From: AP-15 sp963845735
GTDB taxonomy: Bacteria > Pseudomonadota > Alphaproteobacteria > ATCC43930 > CGMCC-115725
Length of the DNA: 64,000 bases
Direction: 5' to 3'
Assembly (NCBI GenBank): GCA_963845735.1
Contig: CAWJTR010000012.1
Location: 124,001 to 188,000 of the forward strand
Positions 55,580 through 64,000 of the stretch are shown piece after piece; position 1 is the first letter of the stretch; every line of letters starts with the position of its first letter. The notes below the pieces were generated by a model, which worked only from the letters and a program-made list of their open reading frames with translations, was not told the origin of the DNA and searched no databases. A program made the translations under genes and the position numbers.

Positions 55580-56477
55580 TTAGAAGCGCATCGTGAAGCC
55601 CAGCAGCGGCCCCTTCATGTGGACGTTGTAGCCGAGAGGCTTGCCGCTCGCTTGGTAATCGACGTTGAGGCTGCGATAGCCGACGCGAAACGAGAGCGAT
55701 GGGTTCCAGACATAGTCGAGCATGCCGGAGATCTGCCAGTCGGAATGCGCGGCGATCCCGAAGCCGCCGACATCGCCATAGGCAGTCAGCCCAAACCCGT
55801 GGCCAAAATCGACATGATAGCGGGCGGCGATCAGCGGATCGGCCCAGCTTCCCAACTCGCTGACGCTCGGCGATGGCAGCGGCCCCCTGCCGACCAAGGT
55901 CGTGTCGGCCGATGCGCCCCACCAGCGAAAGCCGAGACCACCGTCGATCGTCTGCCCCGGCCGCTCGAAAAGGCGATACAAAAAATCGCCGGTCGCGACG
56001 TTTAGCACGACCGCACTGTTGCCGCCCGAGAAGAAGATGTTGCGGGTTGTGATCGGGACGCCGAGCGGGATGTGCAGCCCATCGGCGAGGATGCCAAACG
56101 GCCCGTAGCGCAATTCCGCGCCACCCATAAACGGCATATAATTGATGTCGCTGATGATCTCGCCGGCGCCGGCGCTGATATTGACCTGCGGCGCGCGGGC
56201 GAGCGGGGTCGTGATCGCCATGTTGAGGCCCGCCAGCCACAAATAGGGGTAGGCGATCACCTGCAATCCGCTGAGGAACGGTCGCAGCGGGGGCGGTGCC
56301 TGCGCCGGGGCGGGACGGCGGTAGCTCGCCCGTGGGCGGCGAAGACGGCGGCGGAACCGCGCGGGTCCACGGTCGATGCCGGATATTGTTGCGGCCCATG
56401 GCCGGACCTGCCGCCGTCCCGATCGCCGTCAATAAAACCGCAAACGCCGTAAGCAAGAATTTTCGGGTACGCCGCAT
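55580..56477 (-). CDS. Outer-membrane beta-barrel protein, frameshifted near the N-terminus
   Basis: The signal peptide MRRTRKFLLTAFAVLLTAIG then TAAGPAMG and a Pro-rich linker lead into IAYPYLWLAGLNMAITTPLA in a second frame (break near 56290, run of C/G). The body shows alternating hydrophobic/polar strands, many aromatic residues, ELRYGPFGILADGLHIPLG and DGGLGFRWWGA, and it ends with GFTMRF, a terminal Phe typical of Bam substrates. About 298 aa repaired. A structural or porin-like role is inferred. Confidence 0.8.
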
Positions 56478-56524
56478 TCTATTCCCCCCGTTAACGGACG
56501 ACAGGATCCGGGTCTCCACGACCG

Positions 56525-57200
56525 TCAGGGAGGGTATTGATAGGGGTAGGCATAGGGCGGCGGCGGGTAATAGCCCGGATACCCGTAAGGCGGCGGCGGC
56601 GCGGCGCCGTACCAATACGCGCGTCGCGCCGTGCGCCGGGCGACCCCGGCAAACGACAACGGCGTCATCGGCATGCCGATAATGTCAACAAAAACCGAGG
56701 CCGGGCCGTCGGCGCCGGCAAGATCGCCTTCAAGCACGCGGACGTTGAAGGTCAATCGGTCGCCGTCGAGATGCGGTCCGCGCAGCTCGACGACGGCGTC
56801 GCGAACCGACGCGCCGTCCTTGCTCAGTACCGACACGGTGGCGTTTGGCGGGTCCTTGGCAAAGCTGCCGAGGGTCCATTCCTCCAGCAGGTGCCGGGTC
56901 AGCAGATGACCGGCCGATCTGACGGGCCGGTCGGCAAAAACGATCGAGTTGGGACTGACCCCGGCCAGTGTCAGCGTCGGGCCTTGCAGGCGTGGCGCCA
57001 CGCGCGTTCATGACGATCAGCGAGGGCACCATGTCGACCTTGACCGACGCCTTGCCCGGCGGCGAGGTGCTCGCCGCTCCGGCGGTTGGCGGCGGCGTGC
57101 CGGTCGCGCTTGTCGCCGGCGCCTGGGCGCTCGCCAGTGTGGGCATACAGAGCAGCGCCGCCAGTGCGATCGAGGCTGAAACGAAACGACGTTCGATCAC
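56525..57200 (-). CDS. Exported protein with Pro/Tyr-rich tail, frameshifted
   Basis: Signal peptide SASIALAALLCMPTLASAQA, then SVKVDMVPSLIVMNARGA. A second frame (break near 57000) continues LQGPTLTLAGVSPNSIVFAD, EEWTLGSFAKDPPNATVSVL, ELRGPHLDGDRLTFNVRVLE and an extreme C-terminal tail of Pro, Tyr and Gly (YPPPPYAYPYQYPP). About 225 aa. The middle looks like a beta-sandwich found in bradyrhizobial-type exported proteins; I know no function. It sits 13 bp after the OmpA gene, so co-transcribed. Confidence 0.75.
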
Positions 57201-57212
57201 AGTTGCTCTCCC

Positions 57213-57767
57213 TCAGGTCCCGGAACCGGCGAGGGTGAGTTCGACGCGGCGGTTCTGGGCCCGTCCCTGCGGCGTGTCGTTCGAGGCGACCGGGTCGGCG
57301 TCGCCAAGCCCGCGCGTCTGGACCAAGTTCGGGTTGACCCCCTGGGAGACGAGGAAATTGGCGACGGTCTGGGCCCGCATCAGCGACAGCTGCTGGTTGC
57401 TCGTCACTCCTTGCTGGGCCAATTCGGGGCCAATCGGAACGTTGTCCGTGTACCCGGTCACGATGATCGTGGTCTGCTGGAACGGCGCCATGATAGGAGC
57501 CATTTCGGCGATCGTCTGGGCCGCCTGCGGCGGCATCTGCCAGCCGCCCGACGGGAAGAGCAGATCGCTGTTCACCGCCACCTTGATCGCCCCTTGCAAC
57601 CGCGTGATATGCACCTGTTGCGCCGCGATCTCGCCCGAGAGCTGCTGGTTGAGTTTGTTGTAGTCGTTGTCCAGCGCGTCGTATTGCTGCGCCGGCACGC
57701 ACGCCGACAACAGCAGCACTGCGAACGGGACAACTCTCGTCACCGCAGCGGCGAACCTAATTGTCAT
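57213..57767 (-). CDS. OmpA-family peptidoglycan-associated lipoprotein
   Basis: 184 aa from ATG 57767. The lipobox is VLLLSAC, then a helical stretch (DNDYNKLNQQLSGEIAAQQV) resembling a coiled coil and the OmpA C-terminal domain: IIVTGYTDNVPIGPELAQQG, LMRAQTVANFLVSQGVN and ASNDTPQGRAQNRRVEL, which holds the Asp and Arg that bind diaminopimelate. It would tether the outer membrane to peptidoglycan. First gene of the exported-protein cluster that runs leftwards. Confidence 0.9.
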   Translation of the reverse strand: MTIRFAAAVTRVVPFAVLLLSACVPAQQYDALDNDYNKLNQQLSGEIAAQQVHITRLQGAIKVAVNSDLLFPSGGWQMPPQAAQTIAEMAPIMAPFQQTTIIVTGYTDNVPIGPELAQQGVTSNQQLSLMRAQTVANFLVSQGVNPNLVQTRGLGDADPVASNDTPQGRAQNRRVELTLAGSGT

Positions 57768-57846
57768 GGCCTCTGTCCCCCTTGGGTTCATACCGACTGA
57801 CGACACCCGTCGAATCGCGAGGCTAAAAGGGCCGCGCTCTCGTTCG

Positions 57847-58848
57847 CTATGCAGATTTGATAAATTGCCAAGGCGACCCGGCGCTTTCGCGGGGTCTCGG
57901 GTCCTCCGGCGGGCGCCGCAGCGTGCTTACGGGCGTCTCACCGAATAACGCACGGTACGCCACTGAGAAACGCCCCAATTCCCAGAAACCGTAACCGGTC
58001 GCGATTTCGGTCACCGTCGTCTTTTCAGGATCTGTGGTCCGCAGCGCGCGCCGCGCCAGATGCATTCGCCGCCGCAACAGATATTGCTTTGGGCTCATGC
58101 CGAGACGCTCGTGGCAGAATGCTCGAAGGGTCGGATAAGAGACCCCTACCGCGGCGCAAACATCAGCGATGTAAAGCGATCGATCGGAATTGGCCTGCAG
58201 CACCTCTTCCAGTCGCCGCATCACCATTTCCTGACGGCGAGGGATTCTGTGTATAGGCGCCGTATCACGATCCGCCAGGCATGAGACCATCGCCTCAACA
58301 AGGGCCTGCTCCAGCCCGCGCCCTACCTCCGGATTTGCCAAGTACTCGGGGGCTGTCTTGGCGAGATGGCCCGCCACTTGATGCAGGTTCAACAGCCGCG
58401 AGACCAATGGCGATGAAGGTCTGATGCGATGGGTGACCAAAGGCGCATTCAGTTCCCGGCCGATGATTGCCTCTCCCGCGGCGTCGAGATCCTCATGCGT
58501 CAGGGCGAGGGCGCCCCAGCGGCAGGCCGCGGTCGACCGATCGTAGCCCATCGATCCAGCGCGGTAGACGACGATGTCGCCGCGCAACGTTTCGAGGCCA
58601 TGAATATACACCGGCGGTCCCGTAAAAGTTGGGAAGACGACAACAGCGGCCCCCGGGTCGAGCTGGGAATAGGAGACCCGTGGTAAGTCTTCTTCGCTGC
58701 GTTGAATAGAAAGCCGGTCAAGCCTAATGCGGGTCCACTCCGCGCGAAAACTGCCGCGTCCGGTAACTATGCCTTCAGTCTGCGCGTCTCGAATGGCCGC
58801 ATGATAGCCATCCGGGTCCGTAAACGTGCGAACGATGCTCGAAGCCAT
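57847..58848 (-). CDS. AraC-family transcriptional regulator
   Basis: 333 aa. The C-terminal part holds the double helix-turn-helix: SLYIADVCAAVGVSYPTLRA, FCHERLGMSPKQYLLRRRMH and TVTEIATGYGFWELGRFSVA then YRALFGETPVSTLRR. The N-terminal 200 residues resemble the sensor domain of choline/ToxR-like AraC proteins but have no named motif. The ATG at 58848 follows GAGGATGA. It lies upstream of the OmpA-led envelope cluster on the same strand and could regulate it; that is inference. Confidence 0.88.
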   Translation of the reverse strand: MASSIVRTFTDPDGYHAAIRDAQTEGIVTGRGSFRAEWTRIRLDRLSIQRSEEDLPRVSYSQLDPGAAVVVFPTFTGPPVYIHGLETLRGDIVVYRAGSMGYDRSTAACRWGALALTHEDLDAAGEAIIGRELNAPLVTHRIRPSSPLVSRLLNLHQVAGHLAKTAPEYLANPEVGRGLEQALVEAMVSCLADRDTAPIHRIPRRQEMVMRRLEEVLQANSDRSLYIADVCAAVGVSYPTLRAFCHERLGMSPKQYLLRRRMHLARRALRTTDPEKTTVTEIATGYGFWELGRFSVAYRALFGETPVSTLRRPPEDPRPRESAGSPWQFIKSA

Positions 58849-59006
58849 AAAAGCTTCATCCTCGTTTTCGATACCGCCCGAAGCGATAATGGCTTTCGTG
58901 GAGTTTCGGGGTTGATCCAGATCAACGGCGACCCGGAAAATCGACCAAATCCTTGTCTCATGGCGCTGCGATGTGGTCGCGGCCCTCTGTTCGGCGGAGA
59001 GAGTTG

Positions 59007-59255
59007 TCAGTGACCGGTCGACTTCAGATATGTCCCCTGGTCCTCGATGCGCTGCATGCAGATCGCATAGCACGCCCCGATGTCTCCCGGGTTTTGCGCC
59101 CGGCAGACCGCACATTTCTGCCCCGCGATCTCCGACTGACCGGCCGCGGTGTTGGGATTGGGCGCGCTGCATCCGGCGATCAACATGCCCAGGGCGATCA
59201 AACTCCCACGCACCGCAAAATTCCCCAGCAAGCGCAAGTCAAATTGGCTTCTCAT
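59007..59255 (-). CDS. Small Cys-rich lipoprotein
   Basis: 82 aa from ATG 59255. After a charged start and the hydrophobic run GSLIALGMLIAGC the lipobox Cys begins the mature part. Further CAVC and CYAIC pairs (GQKCAVCRAQNPGDIGACYA) suggest disulfides or metal binding. No known family. It is about 150 bp upstream of the AraC gene. Confidence 0.7.
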   Translation of the reverse strand: MRSQFDLRLLGNFAVRGSLIALGMLIAGCSAPNPNTAAGQSEIAGQKCAVCRAQNPGDIGACYAICMQRIEDQGTYLKSTGH

Positions 59256-59481
59256 GCTCGTCCTCGACGTCAAATGATGAATGCTGGTTCGTCATATGGC
59301 TCCATCGGAGATTGCTTCGTGCCGCTAGCAATTACAATGGTCCTTGCGAGAAGCCACCAGCTCGACGACGCAATCTCGGACGGGCTCAGCAGCCTATCAT
59401 GCGCCGAGGCCGCCTCGCTCCTAGATTGGGCAGGTTCAGCCACGCCTCCCGAAATTAGCTCAAACCCCGACCCATTCTCGG

Positions 59482-62477
59482 TCAGCGGTCGAGCAATCGG
59501 GTGACGAGAGCGTCGATCCTGGCGGCGATCCCGTCCGCTGCCAGCGCAGCACGGATCGCCCGCCGCTGGCTGGTGAAATGAGCGCCCTCGCGCAACGGTA
59601 CCTGAGCGGCGATGCGCTCCGCCTCGACCGCAGCCTGGGCCAGATCGAGATGCAGAACTTCCCGACGATCAAATTCCGGAATTGGCAGTTCCCAGACGAG
59701 GTTATCGAAGTCGCGTGGACCCCACGCTCCAGACGACTGCATCGGTCTTATCCGCGACAAAACCGCCGAGCTATTCAGCAAGGCGACCAAGTAGCGAGCT
59801 TCGTCCATGTTCCGGACGGCTGCCCAATACGCTTTATGCTCGATAACGACTCGAGCGTCGTCGAGAACGGCCGCGCTCGGAAGCGTGCCCGAGCCGGCGT
59901 AAACCACCTTGATCGCCGTCGCCGACAACTGGCCTGATAGGCCCCGCATGTGATCCAAGCGCTCAAGCAACGTCATTCTTGGTGTGCCGTCAGCATGCCT
60001 ACGGCAATGGGCGCGCCAGCTGTCCTCGCATTCCCTGAGCCAAGAGGCAAGGAAGCGGTGACCGGCGTCGAAGGCGGCCGCAGCATCCAGCACCGCGCTC
60101 TCAGTCGGCACGACCGCCAAGGCGGGCGCGAGCAGACGGAAGGGAGCTATCGTCTCGCCAAGCAACAACGGTCGAAGGAACTCGATCTCCATCGGCCCCC
60201 GTGGAGGCTCGACATTTCTCCATGGCAATTTGTCGATCGAAGTGACCCGCCCGCGAACGCGCGGTGCAGCAGGGTTGTCGCCAAAACGGGAGATCGGCTC
60301 GCGCTCGACTAGGAAGAAGCGGCGGGGCACGATGGTTGCGCCCTGTTTGAAGCGCGCCCGGTAGGGCGATGCCCCTTCGAGCGTCGTAACCGGCGGCCAG
60401 GGCTCGCGGTGCCTGCTGCAATTCCGCATCCGCTTCGGGTTCGGTCGCGTTGCGCCGAGTCGAGCGTCCCAGAGAACCGCTCGACCTGAGGCGGCAGCGG
60501 CGTTACCGCCTCCCTACGGCCAAAAACGACGCAGCTCGAAGTGGTGCCTGCCGCGCCGAACATCGGCCTTACGCGGGCCGAGATCCCACGCCTCGACGAT
60601 GCGCACCTGCACGCTGCCAAAGTTGCCTCTCCGCAGACCTCCGAAGGCTGGGCGGTTCAAGGCAGCGAAGGGCAGCACGAATGCGATGCTGCCGCCTTGC
60701 CGCAAATAACGCTCTGCGCCCGCGCCCAGAACAGGGCTGAAACGTCCTGGTTGGTCGCCAGTCTCCCGCCGACCCATAAGTTCATCGCCTGGCAGGCTGC
60801 TCGCAGCCGTGGCCGTATCTCTGCGCTCAAATAACGATAGGCGATCCAGGGTGGGTTGCCGATCACCACATCCGCGCGCTGTTCGGGTCGCGATAGCCAC
60901 AGTGGTCGCATCAAATTGCGCAATACGAACGGCCAGATGCCGTTTCGGCCGGTGTCATATAGCTCGCGCAGATGAAGGTAGGTCTCGACCAGCGCTGAAG
61001 CATCTGGGCGCGGAGACGCCCTCGAAGCGAAGCAGGGAGTGCTCCACCTGCGCCGCCGTGGCGCCTTCCTGAAGACCATGGGCCAGGGTCTGCAATCCGT
61101 AGTCAAAGCGCGCCTGGTCTTCTGCAAACCCGGCAGGCACGTGCAGCGGCGCCTCGTTTGGCACCGGCACCACTACATCACGCGAATCACCAACTTCGCG
61201 CAAATTCCACTGCATCGCATCGCCAAGAAAGACCGGGACGTATATTTCTCGTTAGCCTGTCCAATATTGCCGGGCCGAGCGCCAGCAGCCAGGTAACACG
61301 AGCAATGATTACGGCAACCGGGTGCACATCGAGACCCCGTACCTGTTCGACGCACATCGCGACCGCCCGCGCGGCGCTCATGCCCGCGGCTTCGGCCGCC
61401 GCCAGCTTTCTTCTGATCGTGTGGAACAGAAACGTGCCCGAGCCGCAAGCCGGGTCAAGCATCCGCTGGCTCGCCGGCTCCGTCAGCGCGTGGGCAACGA
61501 TCTTCGCCGCGAGCCAATCGGGGGTGTAATATTCACCTAGATCGTGTCGTTGCTCCGGATCGATCAGGCTTTCGTATAGGGCCTTCAGGACGTCGACCTC
61601 GACCTCACGCAAGCTAAAGCGCGCGGTCTGCCGTGCAATGCGAAGCACCAGATCGCGGCCCTCGCCGATCTCTAGGATCCAGTCGAAGAAGTCGCTTTCG
61701 ACGGCGCCCTGAATTCCGATCTTCGTCAAGTGCACGGCCGGAAAGGATCGCCTCGGCATTGTCGGCAGGCAAGTCGAGCACGCGCGCCGCGATCGTCTTC
61801 GCGACGATCGTCAGATAGGTGTGTTGCAGGAACAGCGCGTCGTTGCCGACTTCAGTACCGTAAGCCTCGCGCAGCAATCCATCCCAAAGCTGACGCTTCA
61901 ACACCACCTCGGAATGGTCCCGCAGCTCGGCCCAGAGCCGCTCCAGAACGCCGCGCGCGCGGGCGAAGCTAAGGCTGCCGCGGCCGAGTTCGCGCTCGAC
62001 GGTCAGCGCGTCGGGGGTCAGGTCATCACGGTTCGAAAGCGCTGGTTCGAGCCATTGCAATAGATGCCTCGGTGCGCGCCGGGTGGGCTCATGCCGGCCG
62101 ATTTCGACGAGGCTGCCGGCGCGGAGTTCATAGGCGATGAAGGTCGCGCCATCGGTAGCTATGCCGAGAAAACGTCGGCTGGTCTGGCGCTCCCTTTCGG
62201 CGAGGTAATCGGGCAGTCTTGCCTGAACGTCGCCAAGTTCCCGCCGCAGATCGCGTTTGAACTCAAACACCACCGAGCCAAAGAGCGTATCGGCGCGGCC
62301 ACGCACTTCCGGTAATCTCACTTCGTGATCGATTGCATGGTAGGCGACGTCGAAGCCGTAGCGCAGGATATCGGCGACAAGCGTGCGCACCGATTCGTGG
62401 CCGGGCCGTCGCGCAAGGGTCGTGACGATCTCCGGAAGATCGCGCTGCCGCCATGTACTTTCCATGGGTTCGAGCAT
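59482..62477 (-). CDS. Type IIG-like restriction enzyme / N6-adenine DNA methyltransferase, many frameshifts
   Basis: About 1000 codons. An N-terminal nuclease-like region has RADTLFGSVVFEFKRDLRRE (a possible D…ExK site). The methylase has motif I MLDPACGSGTFLFHTIRRKL and motif IV VVIGNPPWIAYRYL (NPPW of adenine methylases), preceded by HDLGEYYTPDWLAAKIVAHA. The C-terminal target-recognition region is in the last 315 codons (YLVALLNSSAVLSRIRPMQS). At least six frame switches occur (near 61745, 61190, 61030, 60790, 60540 and 60430). Either a pseudogene or an error-dense region; a single chain would be a type IIG restriction-modification enzyme. Confidence 0.7.
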
Positions 62478-62540
62478 GTTCCGGCAGCGTTAGCGCATCA
62501 AGCCTTTCCTCGCATCTGCCGACCCTCTACAAGATCTGGT

Positions 62541-62841
62541 ATGAACACTCATCGATCCGCGCGCCAACCCGATCTCTTCAAGGCGCAAGCTGGCCTGCTT
62601 GAGCCGCCGCCGACGGATTTCGTCGCGCGAATCAGGGATGAGCTGACCGTCACCCTAGCGCGGGTGCGGGAGGCGGCGGCGCTACCGTGGAAAGATCTTA
62701 CAGCGACGACCTTGGCCGAATTGCGCTTCGAATTCGATCGCCGGCTGGCTGCCGGAGGATGAGGCGGCGGCATTGCGGGCCGAATTTCACCGCGAGCTTG
62801 GCCGTCTCTATGCGCTGCTGTCGCCTTCTGACGCGGCTTGA
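62541..62841 (+). CDS. Small helical protein beside the restriction-methylase, frameshifted
   Basis: From ATG 62541: STRSARQPDLF-like start (MNTHRSARQPDLFKAQAGLL), then VARIRDELTVTLARVREAAA and LAELRFE. A second frame from about 62735 continues IAGWLPEDEAAALRAEFHRE, LGRLYALLSPSDAA and TGA at 62839. About 100 aa, all helical, with a Glu/Arg-rich core. It is divergent from the restriction-methylase with only about 60 bp between starts, a typical place for a control or accessory protein, but there is no HTH or known domain. Confidence 0.5.
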
Positions 62842-62857
62842 GCCAAGCCCGCACAAC

Positions 62858-63590
62858 TCACGCCTGTCTTTGCGAGGAGCCGCCAGGCGATGAGGCAATC
62901 TCCGGGGCCCTCGGCGGCACATCGTAAGCTGTTTCGGGGACGCGGGCGGGCCAGTGCTGTAGGGCGGCTTCGCCGAGGGTGGTCAGGCGATAATGGCTTG
63001 GCTCGGTGCGCTCGAACCAGCCATAGACGTTGCGCAGCAGGATGCGGCCGGCATCGGGGGCCACAGTCCGCAGGTCGCGGGGGCGGCCGGCGCCGGCGCG
63101 CAGCCTCGCGGCGCAGGCAAGCGCGCGCTGGCGATAGGCGGTCATGATCGGCTGTCGGGTCGAGCCGCCGGGCGACGGGTCGCCGTGGCGACGGGCGTGC
63201 TCGGCGAGCAGCCTGATGCGCCTGCGCAGATCCGGCCGGGGTCGGTAGGGGCCCGGCTCGGCCAATACCTCGACCCGGTCGCGCGCGGCGTCGACCGCCA
63301 AGAGACCGAGCCCGATCAGCCGGCACAACCGGCGCACGCGCGGGTCGCGGTCCCGTCCCCGCCTGGTCATCGGCACCGCCAGCCACACCTCGTCCGCCGG
63401 GCGCATGCGGTCGACCGCCTGCAAACAGCAGATCGAGATTGAAACCGCGTTTCATTTCGACGATGGCGAGAAGCGGCGGTTCTCCGTCGCGCACCGCGAC
63501 GATGTCGCAGCCGCAAACCTCGCCCTTTACCGCAAAGCCCGCTGCTTCGAGAAAACGCTTCACACTCGGATAGAGTGCGGTCTCGGCCAT
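62858..63590 (-). CDS. DUF2161-family protein (putative PD-(D/E)xK-type nuclease), frameshifted
   Basis: Starts METALYP-like (MAETALYPSVKRFLEAAGFA), then GEVCGCDIVAVRDGEPPLLA and IVEMKRGFNLDLL, a D…ExK-like arrangement as in the family's restriction-nuclease fold. Past the break near 63425 comes QAVDRMRPADEVWLAVPMTR and RRLCRLIGLGLLAV. The C-terminal half has VYGWFERTEPSHYRLTTLGE, winged-helix-like. Repaired length about 244 aa. It lies 17 bp from the small helical protein's 3' end and near the restriction-methylase. Function not established. Confidence 0.75.
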
Positions 63591-63925
63591 GCCGCTTTGG
63601 CCTCCCACGCCCCCGCCGGCGCCACGCCCCCGCGCCACGCCGGTCATGCCGATATTCTACAATCGAAAGAGCCGGATAGCCATTGTGAAATAAGAAATTG
63701 CGCCTATCTATACTTTCGATTGGCGGCGGCGTGGGTGGGAAGGCGATTTCCCGTCAATTCCCGGTTATCCGACACGTTAGGGCTTTTAATTCGCCCGGGA
63801 TTGCCAGCCCATTGAATTTATTATAGTTTTCTAAGACGCCTTGGGATGAAAATCGAAAATTCCCGGTTAATTTCCCGGTTCGCGGGAATTTGGGCGTCTG
63901 GGCCAGCCGCCGACGCTCGGTCGGC
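63591..63925. promoter_or_regulatory. AT-richer intergenic region with three AATTCCCGGTT boxes
   Basis: Locally AT-rich gap upstream of the DUF2161 gene. AATTCCCGGTTA occurs at 63756-63767 and 63858-63869, and AATTTCCCGGTT at 63869-63880; the last overlaps an inverted repeat TTCCCG-GTTCG-CGGGAA that could be the metH-side hairpin. Repeated near-identical 12-mers suggest a binding site or a short dispersed repeat. Confidence 0.4.
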
Positions 63926-64000
63926 TCACACCGAGAAATACTTCGCCTGGGGGTGGTGGACGACGATCGCCGAGGTCGATTGCTCGGGGTCGAGCTGGTC
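63926..64000 (-). CDS. metH: Methionine synthase (B12-dependent), last codons only
   Basis: The minus strand at the window edge encodes DQLDPEQSTSAIVVHHPQAK then YFSV and TGA at 63926. This is the terminal sequence I know from alphaproteobacterial MetH (the end of its SAM-activation domain, …PEQSTSAIVVHHPEAKYF…). Everything upstream is outside the window. Confidence 0.7.
   Translation of the reverse strand, partial: DQLDPEQSTSAIVVHHPQAKYFSV

Noticed and set aside
63591..63925. Cobalamin riboswitch for metH
   Set aside because: This gap is downstream of metH (its 3' end is at 63926), and no B12-box-like sequence is seen.

Overview
The window is a high-GC (roughly two-thirds G+C) stretch of an alphaproteobacterial chromosome. 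Clues are a perfect GTTC-N7-GTTC LexA box in front of dinB, a trxB-lysR pair, potFGHI-type putrescine genes, alphaproteobacterial REP-like palindromes, and many catabolic dehydrogenases, amidohydrolases and dioxygenases. I infer a soil-type Rhizobiales or Rhodospirillales bacterium and cannot name a genus. Very many genes are intact except for one single-base indel, often in a short homopolymer, roughly one per 2-3 kb. This looks like an uncorrected long-read or metagenome consensus, so most 'frameshifted' genes here are probably functional in the real genome.

Layout. 1-9 kb: crotonase, small proteins, FAD monooxygenase, glutathione transferase, a putrescine ABC transporter (binding protein, ATPase, two permeases with 4-bp overlaps) and a histidine phosphatase. 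9.3-13.4 kb: a visibly lower-GC two-gene island, a NodU/CmcH-type O-carbamoyltransferase followed by a 754-aa SGNH-hydrolase-like protein. 13.6-24 kb: amine oxidase, alcohol dehydrogenase, lipoprotein, quinone oxidoreductase, hemC, trxC, a cytosine-deaminase-like amidohydrolase, hpt, an SDR lacking the usual Ser/Tyr, and gentisate dioxygenase. 24.4-28.9 kb: an in-frame EthD-homogentisate dioxygenase ORF, an aromatic-acid MFS carrier and an amidohydrolase-2 protein. 29 kb: a four-hairpin candidate small RNA. 29.3-34 kb: lysR, trxB, a 642-aa unknown, a YbaK-type deacylase and tRNA-Gly(GCC). 34.3-37.5 kb: remains of a surface-sugar locus (methyltransferase, glycosyltransferase stub, nucleotide-sugar epimerase, gmhA and an hddC remnant).

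37.9-41.6 kb is a rearrangement scar: an IS1595-type element, a type III Mod stub fused to unknown sequence, a helicase fragment, an IS256-type remnant, an AHSA1/SRPBCC tail and a TauD dioxygenase missing its C-terminus. 41.8-45.5 kb has SOS-controlled dinB, an amidase and a hydroxyacid dehydrogenase. A decayed tyrosine integrase lies next to tRNA-Lys(UUU), a classic island junction. 47-53 kb: a mandelate-racemase-type dehydratase, an SMP-30 lactonase, a repeat-rich 1.2-kb gap and an arylsulfatase. 53-59 kb: a mostly co-oriented envelope cluster (ABC membrane domain, membrane protein, Cys-rich secreted protein, outer-membrane barrel, Pro/Tyr-rich exported protein, OmpA lipoprotein) with an AraC regulator and a small lipoprotein. 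59.5-63.6 kb: a heavily indel-broken type IIG-like restriction-methylase with a small divergent partner and a DUF2161 protein. The window ends in the last codons of metH.
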